A DNA stretch of 42,631 bases from contig JAHEZH010000039.1 of the NCBI GenBank assembly GCA_023251155.1, forward strand, positions 1-42,631, written 5' to 3'. This stretch comes from Flammeovirgaceae bacterium. GTDB lineage: Bacteria; Bacteroidota; Bacteroidia; Cytophagales; Cyclobacteriaceae. Shown one piece after another: positions 25,578 to 35,700 of this stretch. The position numbers were made by a program, and so were the translations under genes. Within the stretch, counting starts at the first letter, position 1, and each line of letters starts with the position of its first letter. Below the pieces are notes generated by a model, which did no database searches, had not been told where the DNA came from, and worked only from the letters and a program-made list of their open reading frames with translations.

Positions 25578-26585
25578 CTATATTCCTTTTATTCTTGTCA
25601 GCATAGCCCGTACCGTCTTTCGATTCCATCCGGTAAACCGGCCACGCTGCATTACCAGCAAGTTCTCGTCTGGCTTCTGCAAATAATATCGAAAGACAAA
25701 TTTCCCCTGAGGATGATCCCATCCCATGATCTGACCGAAGCGGAGATCATTGAAAACAAGCGTACTGTCACGATCATCTACTGTGTAGTAACCTTGTGAA
25801 AATTTGATTAACTCCTCTACCTCATGCACCTGGCGCAGCGAATCAAGCATTCGCTTCTGTTTGGGGAAATAGGTCAGCTCAGAGGGAGAATGATCAAAAA
25901 CAGAACGATGCCCTATGTAATAACCGGAGTCCGCTTCTGCTACAAAATACCAGAGCAAACTGTTAAATGGTGTAGGGGTGGCAAAGTAACGCTGGTAAGT
26001 GATTCGATTGGTGGTTAATGTATCCTTCACCGAATTGTTGATGATGAGCTTATTCGCCAAAGCATATAAAAAATAAACCGATGTAAGAACAAGACAGCCT
26101 GCTACCCAATAACTTCTTCGTTTATCCATTCTTTTCAGAACCAACAACATGATAACCGCTATTCCCGACCATATCGAAAAAAGTGGATCCGCTACATAAA
26201 GCAGATTAACGGAGATGCGCTGATGTGAAAAAGGCTCAAACCAGCCGACTCCATACGCATTGCAGGCATCCAGCACTAAATGAATCAGTATCTCTGTACC
26301 AAACAATACAATCCACTTTGTGGTACTGACCTGATACGCAGAATAGAAACGACTGGCTAACACCGTAAAAAGAAGTGTCGCTGCTACTGCGAATAAAAAA
26401 GAATGAGTGATTCCACGATGAGCCAGCAGGTTTTGTGACGGATCGAGAAAAAAGGAATTGACAAAATCAATGTCGGGCACACTTTGGGCGATTGCCCCTA
26501 CTACCATCGCCCTCTTTCCTAACGATTTACCGGCTATCGCTTCTCCGATAACTGCACCAAGGGCAATATGTGTGAGCGAATCCAT
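25578..26585 (-). CDS. YdjM-like membrane-bound metal-dependent hydrolase family protein
   Basis: This inner-membrane protein of 335 residues belongs by pattern to the YdjM/LexA-binding membrane family. It begins MDSLTHIALGAVIGEA, continues with SVPDIDFVNSF and AHRGITHSFLFAV, three motifs with conserved His and Asp that define the family, and has five or so membrane helices in its N-terminal half (to about 190), followed by a soluble C-terminal region rich in aromatic and charged residues. The biochemical role is not settled; the name derives from the residue pattern. ATG 26585 is chosen over 26636 because family members start at MDSLTH. No promoter was identified in the 400-bp gap upstream, which also holds the orphan terminator. 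Confidence 0.85.
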   Translation of the reverse strand: MDSLTHIALGAVIGEAIAGKSLGKRAMVVGAIAQSVPDIDFVNSFFLDPSQNLLAHRGITHSFLFAVAATLLFTVLASRFYSAYQVSTTKWIVLFGTEILIHLVLDACNAYGVGWFEPFSHQRISVNLLYVADPLFSIWSGIAVIMLLVLKRMDKRRSYWVAGCLVLTSVYFLYALANKLIINNSVKDTLTTNRITYQRYFATPTPFNSLLWYFVAEADSGYYIGHRSVFDHSPSELTYFPKQKRMLDSLRQVHEVEELIKFSQGYYTVDDRDSTLVFNDLRFGQIMGWDHPQGKFVFRYYLQKPDENLLVMQRGRFTGWNRKTVRAMLTRIKGI

Positions 26586-26819
26586 GCTTATAACGTTGAT
26601 TGTAAACCCAGCTAAACTACCTATAAAGAACAACACCCGATAATAAAACAGCCAGATAAAAATCCCACTTATCCACAGTTTTCCGAGTAGTTAATTCTAC
26701 AAAACTCCACTACTCTTCCTCATCCGCTTACCTCGTGCCAAGGCAAATAAAACCCAATTCGACCATAAGTTTATGATAATCAAAATCATAAGCTCAGTAC
26801 GGCTAATGTTTAACCCGAT

Positions 26820-26975
26820 TCAGTTCAATGCGTGCCAGCACTGGCACTCTATTTATATCTATTATGACAAATCAAGTCGTCCCGGACGGGGACTAATAGG
26901 TTGGGTTAATAATAAATCGTGTGGGTAGGTAGAAAAGGTCGTTACGATTCATTCGCAACGGCCTTTTCGTTTTTA
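26820..26975 (+). ncRNA. Candidate intergenic RNA ending at an orphan terminator
   Basis: Both flanking genes are on the minus strand, yet a strong plus-strand terminator lies at 26932-26974, so a plus-strand transcript should end here. Upstream are a perfect inverted repeat GTGCCAG/CTGGCAC (around 26831-26846), a GTCCC/GGGAC hairpin (26878-26892), and the string AGGTTGGGTTA (26898-26908), which resembles AGGTTAGGTTA in the small RNA at 6842. A 10-codon ORF (MTNQVVPDGD) starts at 26864 but has no further support. No convincing promoter was found; TAAGTTTA at 26766-26773 is a weak candidate, so the 5' end shown is arbitrary. It could instead be a 3' remnant of a lost gene. Confidence 0.35.
26932..26974 (+). 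terminator. Orphan intrinsic terminator
   Basis: A 16-position stem (26932-26947 with 26953-26968) has one G-T pair and one mismatch, a 5-base loop and the tail GTTTTTA. The T run is on the plus strand, away from any plus-strand gene. On the minus strand it could end the SusCD operon only weakly, since the U run there is inside the stem. Confidence 0.8.
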
Positions 26976-27000
26976 TAGCCTTTGCAAATAAGGCACATGC

Positions 27001-27402
27001 TTACTGAAACGCCTGCTTACTCAACACCGCTGAACTTTTATCTTTTCTATACTTCAGCTTATCTTCCACGAGCGTTACTTTCAGTTCGTAGGAATAGCCT
27101 TTCTGAGGATTAATTTTCTGTTCTGCTGATTTGAATTCCATGAAATGAAATATCAGCGTACTCTCCGTATCCGGAATGGAGATCGTGAAGCGACCATTAC
27201 TATCCGTTGCAGTACCGTTTGACGTTCCTTTTTCAATCACATTTACACCAGGCAACACTTTCCCACTCGTATCCATCACCTGACCCTTAAGTTCAATACG
27301 CTGAGCCGAAGCACCCCATGACAGAAACAAAAGGCCTACTGATAACAAAAACGTTATACATGAACGTGTAGTGATGCCATTATTCCAGCTTGCTTTCATC
27401 AT
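27001..27402 (-). CDS. Secreted stand-alone CarboxypepD_reg-like domain protein
   Basis: This 133-residue protein has a signal peptide (CITFLLSVGLLFLSWGASAQ, cut near residue 34) and one carboxypeptidase-D regulatory-like beta-sandwich: IELKGQVMDTSGKVLPGVNV, EKGTSNGTATDSNGRFTISIP and a final strand YELKVTLVEDK, then a short basic tail. The domain normally sits at the N-terminus of SusC and other TonB receptors, as in the SusC of this operon; here there is no plug or barrel. The FG-GAP gene ends 12 bp upstream, so it is the last gene of the operon. It may be an independent periplasmic domain or a remnant of a truncated receptor. The clean start, signal and stop favour a functional gene. Confidence 0.75.
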   Translation of the reverse strand: MMKASWNNGITTRSCITFLLSVGLLFLSWGASAQRIELKGQVMDTSGKVLPGVNVIEKGTSNGTATDSNGRFTISIPDTESTLIFHFMEFKSAEQKINPQKGYSYELKVTLVEDKLKYRKDKSSAVLSKQAFQ

Positions 27403-27414
27403 ATAATGAGTCCG

Positions 27415-30400
27415 TTAAGGTTTTAAGTGATACGCTACCAGTTTCCTTTCTGAAATCCCAAACAACAGCTGCCCGTTAATATCAAGTACACTTCTTACAT
27501 CTCCGTTCAGCTTAAAACCTGATCTCCATTGATGGATGTAGCTGAACCCACCCAGGCCATCCCCTTTAAGAAGCATTCCATAGTTCGCATCAAACTTTCC
27601 CAGACGCAATTTTGCCTTACTGTTATTTCCACACAGCAGTAAATCCTTATTTCCATCATTATCGAAATCGAGGATGGTAATTGTGTTGACCGATGAATAC
27701 TGTGCCTGAACCGGCAATTCAGCTAATTGGAATTGACCCGTTGCGGAACTAAGGAAAACAGAAGTAGCCATGTGATTGGCCGTGAGATGACCTGCATTTT
27801 TTAATTCTTCCGGTTTAAAGATATCCGTTAGTGTAACATCGGCATAGCTTTGAAAAGTAGTAAAGCGTTTTCGCAATGCACCAATCTGCTCCAGCATTTC
27901 ATCGCGGGTAACATAGGGATAGCTTTTACCTTGAATGTAATAGCAGAAGAAAGGATCAACTGACCCATTGTTATCAAAATCACTGAAGTACATTTCTGCC
28001 GGTTCCTTATCGGATACAACAAACTGTGTATTCAATCCCATATTACCCAAAATCAGATCGGTTTTTCCATCTTTGTTGAGATCAGTAGCTTCAATCGTAT
28101 TCCACCATCCCTTATAGTTCTTATCAAAATAGTCAGAGGTACGATCTTTTAACACTCCCCCTGCCATTTCAAATACAGTAACCGGCATCCACTCTCCCAC
28201 TACGATCAACTCCTTCTTCGAATCGTTATTCAGATCCGTCACAAGTGCATCCGTAACCATACCGATCTTCTCCAGGGATGGTGCCCATGTTTTTATCTGA
28301 TTGCTGAAGTTTCCTTTTCCATCATTCACGAGCAAATAACTGACTGGCGTTTCAGGGTATCTTCCGGGCACAACACGACCACCCACAAATAAATCAGGAA
28401 ACTCATCATGGTTAATATCAATAACAGTCACCGTGCTTTTGCTGGTGCGCATCTCGGGAAGTGCCTTATCCTTTTTTGAGAAATTGCCTTTACCGTCATT
28501 CAGGTACAATCGGTCTTGTAAAAGCGCATCGCCCTCCTGCACCTGATGATAGCCTCCGCTGACAACATAGATGTCCTGATGACCATCTCCATTGACATCA
28601 ACGATTACCGCATCCGCATCTACCTGGTCTTTATCTTTTACAAATGCGTCTACTATTCGGGTGATGAATTTACCGTTACGCTGCTGAAAAAACACCTGTG
28701 CCGAAACGCCATTACCTCCGCCCACAAACACATCTTCCAGGCCATCCTTGTTCAAATCACCTTTGACCATACATGGCCCTGAATACGATAGTTGATTAAT
28801 CAATAAAGGCTGGCGTTTAAAATCGTTGATCTCCAGTGGTGAGGGTTGAACGATAATGGGTGAAGTAATCGCTGTAAACAAGGGTGTTGGTTTGGCCTCC
28901 TCCTTCTTTTTTTGTGCCGTTGCTTCCTTTTGCGAAAGCGATAGTGTTTGATCCGCTTTTACGGCAGAATGAATTTGTGTTCTTCCATCCGGCCAAACGA
29001 TGGTGAGTGTATCAATCATCGTTTCTTTTCCCAATCCAAAATGAAGCACCGGAGACACCGAGGACAGATAACCCCGTGCATTCATTTGTGTGAGATGTTG
29101 TTTCTTTCCACCTGCACTGATACTTATTCTTGCCCCTATTCCTAATGTATTCAAGCCATCCCCCTCCAGCTTGATACGCAGGTAATGATGCCCGGGGTCC
29201 TTATTTACGGTATTCTCGTAAACAAATGCATGCTGATTGATATTGTTCACGATCAGATCAAGATCACCATCATTATCCAGATCGCTGTAGGCAGCGCCAT
29301 TGCTATTGGATGAACGCTGCATTCCCCAGGCTTTTGTTTCGTTAACAAACGTTACTCCTCCGTGGTTGGAAAAAATATAGTTCATCACATTGGAAGCGGG
29401 CATATGTCCAATAATGTCGATCACATCTTCTCTGTTCAGTCTTCCTTTTGTTTTCACATAATCATCCATGTACTTGATAAAATCAAGATTGGTGTAATCG
29501 CGATAATAGCCGTTGGTTACAAACAGATCTTTCCAGCCGTCATTATCATAATCCGCCAGTAAAGCAGCCCAGCTCCAGTCCGTATTCGATACGCCTGCCA
29601 GCTGTCCTGTCTCACTGAAGGTGCCATTGCCGTTATTCAGCTGCAGCATATTGCGCATGTATTGATAATGAAAACCCGTGCGCACATTCAAATCAAACTT
29701 CGCATAATTATCCGGGGCTAATAGTAATTTTTGACGATGATTGTCTTCCGGAAGCATGTCGAGAGTAATGATGTCCTGCCAGCCATCGTTGTTGATATCA
29801 CTTACATCATTACCCATAGAGAAATGGCTGTTGTGCCCAATGCTTTGTGAAAGCTGGTTGGTAAATGTGCCATTTCTATTATTGATGTAGAGGTAATCCG
29901 GAACCGTGTAATCATTGGAGATGTAGAAATCCGGCCAGCCGTCATTATTCATATCGGCAATGCCAATACCTAAACCATAGGTAAGTGCAGAACCGCTTAT
30001 CCCTGCCTTATTCGTCACATCGTCAAATTTTCCCTTGTTTTGTTTCAGCAGTCGTACCCCGATCTGCTGATCGTCTTTCTTTAAAAAGTCAGCCGTACTT
30101 ACTTCATTCAGCACGGGCAATGATTTAGGATTGTGATTCAGCAATAACACATCGAGGTCTCCATCACGGTCACTATCAAAAAAGTAAGCCTGGTTGCTAT
30201 AGCCGGAACTGGCCAGACCATATTCAGCAGCGCGCTCAGTAAAATGAGGAACCTGATCCGCATCGTTACCGTCATTGATAAATAATTGATTCACCCTGTT
30301 TTCATCACGCACCATACCCGAATAACTCAGATAGATATCAAGCCGGTTGTCGCCATTAATATCCATCATGGTAACGCCTGTTTTCCAGGGATTATCTTTT

Positions 30401-30768
30401 CCCCCGGCTCCGGAAACCTGGGTGATATCCTGAAAAGTCAACCTGCCTTTGTTCAGATACAGTTTATTTGCACTCATGTTGGCCGAGAAATAAATATCTT
30501 CCAGCCCATCTCCATTTACATCACCGGTAGCTACACCACCACCGTTATAGAAATACTCATACATCAGTATGTTGGTATTGAGCCCTTCGGTTAATGTATT
30601 TTGAAAATCAATTCCGGTCTGAGTAGGCTGAAGCAGCGCAAACAATGGTGGAGTAGATGCTGTTGAATCAATCAATGGCTGCTCCGCAGTTTTGGGTGCA
30701 GAGCACTTCGTCAGCAATGCAATACACAAGAAAGCAGCAATAAGCCAGGCAGGGAACGTACGTATCAT
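27415..30768 (-). CDS. FG-GAP/VCBS repeat and ASPIC domain lipoprotein-like protein
   Basis: This large exported protein, about 1117 residues, lies in a SusCD operon. The N-terminal signal ends IALLTKCSAPK, a lipobox-like cysteine preceded by Lys, unusual at that position. The body contains about 14 calcium-binding-loop repeats, such as DVNGDGLEDIYFSAN, DINGDNRLDIYLSY, DMNNDGWPDFYISND and DFDNDGNKDLLLCG, of the beta-propeller FG-GAP type. Between the two repeat blocks, near 550-630, is an ASPIC/UnbV-type domain (GIGARISISAGGKKQHLTQM, TIVWPDGRTQ). Such proteins commonly accompany SusC/SusD in Bacteroidota and may bind or process the substrate; the reaction is unknown. ATG 30768 replaces the TTG upstream. 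A terminator hairpin separates it from susD. Confidence 0.85.
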   Translation of the reverse strand: MIRTFPAWLIAAFLCIALLTKCSAPKTAEQPLIDSTASTPPLFALLQPTQTGIDFQNTLTEGLNTNILMYEYFYNGGGVATGDVNGDGLEDIYFSANMSANKLYLNKGRLTFQDITQVSGAGGKDNPWKTGVTMMDINGDNRLDIYLSYSGMVRDENRVNQLFINDGNDADQVPHFTERAAEYGLASSGYSNQAYFFDSDRDGDLDVLLLNHNPKSLPVLNEVSTADFLKKDDQQIGVRLLKQNKGKFDDVTNKAGISGSALTYGLGIGIADMNNDGWPDFYISNDYTVPDYLYINNRNGTFTNQLSQSIGHNSHFSMGNDVSDINNDGWQDIITLDMLPEDNHRQKLLLAPDNYAKFDLNVRTGFHYQYMRNMLQLNNGNGTFSETGQLAGVSNTDWSWAALLADYDNDGWKDLFVTNGYYRDYTNLDFIKYMDDYVKTKGRLNREDVIDIIGHMPASNVMNYIFSNHGGVTFVNETKAWGMQRSSNSNGAAYSDLDNDGDLDLIVNNINQHAFVYENTVNKDPGHHYLRIKLEGDGLNTLGIGARISISAGGKKQHLTQMNARGYLSSVSPVLHFGLGKETMIDTLTIVWPDGRTQIHSAVKADQTLSLSQKEATAQKKKEEAKPTPLFTAITSPIIVQPSPLEINDFKRQPLLINQLSYSGPCMVKGDLNKDGLEDVFVGGGNGVSAQVFFQQRNGKFITRIVDAFVKDKDQVDADAVIVDVNGDGHQDIYVVSGGYHQVQEGDALLQDRLYLNDGKGNFSKKDKALPEMRTSKSTVTVIDINHDEFPDLFVGGRVVPGRYPETPVSYLLVNDGKGNFSNQIKTWAPSLEKIGMVTDALVTDLNNDSKKELIVVGEWMPVTVFEMAGGVLKDRTSDYFDKNYKGWWNTIEATDLNKDGKTDLILGNMGLNTQFVVSDKEPAEMYFSDFDNNGSVDPFFCYYIQGKSYPYVTRDEMLEQIGALRKRFTTFQSYADVTLTDIFKPEELKNAGHLTANHMATSVFLSSATGQFQLAELPVQAQYSSVNTITILDFDNDGNKDLLLCGNNSKAKLRLGKFDANYGMLLKGDGLGGFSYIHQWRSGFKLNGDVRSVLDINGQLLFGISERKLVAYHLKP

Positions 30769-30790
30769 CTCTAAAGTAGGTATCAAAAGA

Positions 30791-30825
30791 AAGAACTACC
30801 CTGAAAATATATCAGGATAGTTCTT
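30791..30825 (-). terminator. Hairpin between susD and the FG-GAP gene
   Basis: A 14-bp stem with one mismatch (30791-30804 with 30812-30825) and a 7-base loop lies 23 bases after the susD stop. On the minus strand it is followed by TTCTTTTG, a modest T-rich tail. It likely reduces, rather than stops, transcription into the downstream gene. Confidence 0.65.
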
Positions 30826-30847
30826 AAACTCAAACTAAATAAACCAA

Positions 30848-32722
30848 TTAGTAACCAGGATTCTGAATCAACTTCAGATTCTTATTCATTTCATCCCGGG
30901 AGATGGGACGATAGTACATTTTATCATTCCATTTACGGGTCTCATTGGAGGTATTGTCTTGCACTGTGTATTTATAGGTATACTTCGTTTTATCGTATCG
31001 GTAAGGAACATTCGGTGTAGCACCTGGCTTTAAGGTTGCCTCGACATACACATCTTTGATTCCGCGTCCAAGGGTATTGGCTGCAATCAGCCATCTGCGT
31101 GCATCATGGTAGCGGTGCTCTTCATATACCAACTCGATTCTTCGTTCGTTTCGGTAGCGGTCTTTCAGTGCAGCACCGGATTCCGTTATAGCAGGCATTC
31201 CAGATCTGAATCGTATTTTATTCAGCCAGGTTTTTGCCTCCGTATCTTCACCCAGTTCGATACATGCTTCCACATAATTCAGTACCATCTCCGTATAGCG
31301 GATGAACGGCCAGGGCACTTCCTGAAATCCGGATTGATTATCAATTACTGCAGGATCAGAATCAATAAACTTCCGTACATAGTAGTGAGTTCGGCTACCA
31401 TTCCAGTTTTCGATAGCCGATTCGCGTGTATCTACACCGTTGATCAGCCCACCTTTACCGTCATCATAATATCCGGTCTGAATTTGGTTTACAGGATCAA
31501 TGGCAGACACATCTGAAGGACGAGGTTTCCAGTCAGCACCATCGTATAAAACAGTTGCATATAAACGGGGATCACGATTACTATAGGGATCGGCCGCCTG
31601 AACAGGATTACTCCAGTCAAACTTGGTTCCATCCATCATTTCATAATCATCCACCAGCTGTTGAATCGGTGTATTCCCCGCCCAGTTGTGATAGCCGTTC
31701 GGTCCGTTATTGATACCAAAGTGAATACCGCCCAATGGCCAGTTGTTTTCAGGAGAATAAAGCCCCGTAGATACACGCAAAAATATTAAATCACTGCTGG
31801 CCGAAGCATCTGCAGTGGCACTTCCTCCACCCATTGATAAAGCAACATAATTGGCTTTAGCTTCTGCAGCCGATACCGGTGCGTTCAGATTAAGTTTATA
31901 TCCGGATGATGCATCCAACACCGCTTTGGCGGCAACCTGTGCGGCTTTCCAGCGCGCCTGACGAGAACCCGAAGTATATCCGATCAACTCCTTATTGCTG
32001 TATTGGTTGATCGCACCCACAGAAGAAGCCGTAGCGATATCATGTAAATCGCTGGCCGCATAAAGCAGTACACGCGCCTTCAAAGCCATCGCTGCCAATT
32101 TGGAAGCTCTGCCTGGGATAACATCTTTACCGTTAAGTAACGTCGCTGCTTTATCCAGATCACCAACGATAAAGTTCACACACTCTTCAAATGAATTTCG
32201 CGCAATGGAATAATCTTCATTCAATCCATAAAGTTTATCGATGATAGGAACGCCTCCATAGAATCGCAACAACTGATGGTAATAATAGGCTCTGAGGAAG
32301 TAAGCTTCGCCCAGCAACATATCTTTATCGACCGTAGTGAAAGTAGCTACCTGCAGGTTGGTGATGGCAACGTTAGCCGCACGAATGGCCACATACATGG
32401 CCGACCACTCATAGCTGGCACTCATCCACGCCAACGCCCCCGGGCTTTCCGCACCTTCATTGAAGGTATTGATGTTACGGCCTGCGTGAGTAAACATGGC
32501 TTCATCCGTATAAGCGGCCAGCATTTGCTCTTCGAAACCACCATAGCCCATGCTCGAATAGATACCAAACACGAAAGCCTGAGACAACGGACCATCCGAC
32601 CATGTGGTAGCATCTGAAACTAATGCCACTGGCTTAGTCTCCAGAAAATCCGTATTACAGGAAAAGGGAAGCGCAATACAAATGACTGCAATCCAAAATT
32701 TTATACTCTTTTTCATGTTCAT
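30848..32722 (-). CDS. susD: SusD/RagB-like surface nutrient-binding lipoprotein
   Basis: This outer-membrane lipoprotein of 624 residues acts as the lid of a SusC channel and binds the incoming nutrient. The signal peptide ends at PFSC (Cys22 counted from MNMKK) followed by NTDFLE, and the sequence shows SusD-family features: TPR-like helices with EAYFLRAYYYHQLLRFYGGVP, ALKARVLLYAASD, IRYTEMVLNYVEACIELGE and the C-terminal RNERRIELVYEEHRYHDARRW. It starts 3 bp (ATG 32722) or 9 bp (ATG 32716) after the end of susC, a standard SusCD pairing. The ligand cannot be read from the sequence; no glycoside hydrolase is encoded in the unit. Confidence 0.95.
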   Translation of the reverse strand: MNMKKSIKFWIAVICIALPFSCNTDFLETKPVALVSDATTWSDGPLSQAFVFGIYSSMGYGGFEEQMLAAYTDEAMFTHAGRNINTFNEGAESPGALAWMSASYEWSAMYVAIRAANVAITNLQVATFTTVDKDMLLGEAYFLRAYYYHQLLRFYGGVPIIDKLYGLNEDYSIARNSFEECVNFIVGDLDKAATLLNGKDVIPGRASKLAAMALKARVLLYAASDLHDIATASSVGAINQYSNKELIGYTSGSRQARWKAAQVAAKAVLDASSGYKLNLNAPVSAAEAKANYVALSMGGGSATADASASSDLIFLRVSTGLYSPENNWPLGGIHFGINNGPNGYHNWAGNTPIQQLVDDYEMMDGTKFDWSNPVQAADPYSNRDPRLYATVLYDGADWKPRPSDVSAIDPVNQIQTGYYDDGKGGLINGVDTRESAIENWNGSRTHYYVRKFIDSDPAVIDNQSGFQEVPWPFIRYTEMVLNYVEACIELGEDTEAKTWLNKIRFRSGMPAITESGAALKDRYRNERRIELVYEEHRYHDARRWLIAANTLGRGIKDVYVEATLKPGATPNVPYRYDKTKYTYKYTVQDNTSNETRKWNDKMYYRPISRDEMNKNLKLIQNPGY

Positions 32723-32725
32723 TCT

Positions 32726-35700
32726 TTAGAAAGTTAAACGAAGACCAGCATTGATGACACGTGATTGTGGATAGTACTGACCACCACCGGTAGTGGTTTC
32801 CGGATCGAAAGTCTTACCATGGTATTTATTCCAGGTAAGCAGGTTCAAGCCATTCACATACAGGCGTGCATTGTTCAATCCAGCTTTCTTTACTAATGCG
32901 GCAGGAACGTTATAGCCTAATTCAATATTCTTTAACCGCAGGTAGTTCTTGTTGTACAGAAAGTAGGTATTGGCACCAAAGTTCCCTCCTGTATAGTAAG
33001 TATCTCCGCGTATGGCAAGGCGGGGATCTACACTACTGGGATTATCGATCGTCCAGCGGTGATCATAGCTGTACTTCAGATAGTTTCCAATATCACCCGA
33101 TTCTGTTCCGAATGGAAGCAACGCACCGGAAGCCCCCTGGAAGAGAACAGAAAGATCGAAGCTCTTGTATTGAAAATTCATAGTGATACCATAGTTGAAA
33201 TTCGGAGTGATGGACTTATTAAGTCTAACCCGGTCATCAGCATTGATTTTTCCATCCCCATTATAATCTTCAAAGCGCATGTCGCCAGGCAGCAACTTAC
33301 CGGTAACATCACCGTAATAAATCTTGCCTGCTTCACCATTCGGATTCATGGTCGTCTCAGCATCGATCTGCGCCTGGTCCTTAAATGCTCCTGCTGATTT
33401 ATAAACTAAATATCCCTGATACACGTGGCCGGTCTGCCATTGATACGTTGGGTTGGCAGTAGTTTCATCCATGAAAACCACTCTGTTCTTGTTATATCCT
33501 CCATTTACACCCAGGCGGAAGCTCAGATCACCTACCTGCCCATTGTATCCCAATGATAATTCAAATCCTTTGTTGGTCATCTTTCCTTCGTTTACCGGAG
33601 GAAGTCGGTTGGCAATACCGGTTGTTGCTGGTGTAGAACCTGTCTTTTGAATCAACATTTTACTGCGTGTGTTGTTGAAGTATTCAAAGGTGAAATCCAG
33701 TTTATTATCAAGGATTGTTCCTTCCAAACCAATGTTACCATTATTCGCTCTTTCCCACGTGAAATTTTGATTAGCTACCAATCCTTCTGTAAGTGTAGTT
33801 ACAACCTGGTTATTGATCGGATAAATTCCAGGACTGTAAGACGACAAGTAAGCATACTCAACAAGAATGTCTGTTCCCGGATAATAAATCTGATCACCCC
33901 CCATCACTCCGTATGAACCGCGCAACTTCAGGAAGTTAAAGAACGGCACATTACTGGAGAAGAAATCTTCATTGGAAATATTCCACCCTAACAACAGTCC
34001 GGGGAAAAATCCGAAACGATTGGATTCATGAAAGAAAGAAGAACCATCACGTCTCCACACAAACTCAGCAAGGTATTTTTCTTTATAGTTGTAGTTAATA
34101 CGACCATAGTAACCTAAACGCGCACGATTGTAGGTATTACGGTTATCATTACCACCGGATATTACCTGGCTTACAGGAGTGCTTCCCCCAAAGAATGGCT
34201 GATCAATGGCGGTTGAAATATAATCCCTGCGGTAAGCCTGGATGAAGTCGCCCTGGAATTTCTCACGCGTCATACCCGCTAATATTCCTATCGTATGGTT
34301 TCCAAAAGTTCTGTCATAATTCAATAATGCTGTCAGATTGGAATTCGATACTGTAGCCGTTGATTGCGTAAGCCGAGGATCACTAAAGGTAGAACGAAGT
34401 GCTTTTGTCAGTTTGGGTGTAACACCATCTGCTTCATAGCTTGTCTTGTCCCAGGTATACAGATACCATGGTGTCTCCCACTTCTTTGAACGGGTAATGC
34501 TTTTATCAGCAGAGCCAGACAGTGTCAGTTTTAGTCCTTGTATCCACGGATTGGTAATTTCTACTTTCAAATTGCTTTGCAAATAATCCGTTGGGTTTTT
34601 GATGTACCCAGTGGCATTCGTAGTAATCACATAGGGGTTTTGTCCGTTTTCAATATCCGGTCCCGGTAATCCGTTAGGCCAAACTTCGGGTTCTGTAGGC
34701 CGGCCGCGCATCAGCATACGGAAGATTGCACCTACGTCTTGCGTTGGATAATTTCTTACCTCTTCACGTGCCATTAATCCTAAGCTGGTACTGACATATT
34801 TATTGATTTTAGCGTCCAGATTAATCCGCGCATTGTACTGCTGGTATTTAGTTGCTGAGTTCTTGTAGATCGCATCCTGATTAATATACCCCACCGAAGC
34901 AAGGTATTTTATAGTTTCTGATCCACCGGACAATTGCAGATTGTGGCGAGTTTGTGCCGCCCATGTTTTGAACGCATCTTTAAACCAGTCGGTATTCGGG
35001 TGCCCCCATGGATCACTTCCATCGGCATATTTCTTTACGTCTGCAGGACTATAATTTGCGTTAACGGTTGTACCCGCGGATGGTGAGGTGAATGATCCTG
35101 TTTGTTGAATAGCTGACCACGCATTTCCCCATTCCGCAGCAGGTATGTTTTTGTATATAGGAATTTCATTCATGATAGCAGCATACTCTGATGCATTGGC
35201 CATCTTGGGAATTACCGTTGGCTGGCTCCAGCCCTGACTGAAATCATAAGTAACCTGTGGCGCTCCTGATTTTCCTCTTTTAGTAGTAATGAGGATAACA
35301 CCATTTGCAGCACGTGACCCGTAGATCGCAGCAGACGCATCTTTCAACACAGAAATTGTTTCAACATCCTGCGGGCTAATGCGATTCAAACCTCCATCAC
35401 GATCAGGTATACCATCGATAACAACTAAAGGTGAACTGTTACCTGTTGTATTCACACCCCGTATTCGAATAGTCGAGTTATCATTCCCCGGCTCACCGCT
35501 GGATTGTACTGCCACCACTCCGGCTAAACGGCCGGCAAAAGAGTTGGACAAGTTCGTTGCCGGTGATTTCATCAGATCACCACCGCTTACCGCAACAACA
35601 GCACCCGTCACGGTGATCTTCTTCTGCTCACCATACCCTACGACTACAACTTCATCGAGTTGGGTAAGGTCATTACCGAGTTTGATGTCCAGATTGGTTT

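Noticed and set aside
26864-26896. 10-codon ORF MTNQVVPDGD in the gap as a leader peptide
   Set aside because: It has no run of one amino acid for attenuation, no clear ribosome site and no downstream plus-strand gene to regulate.
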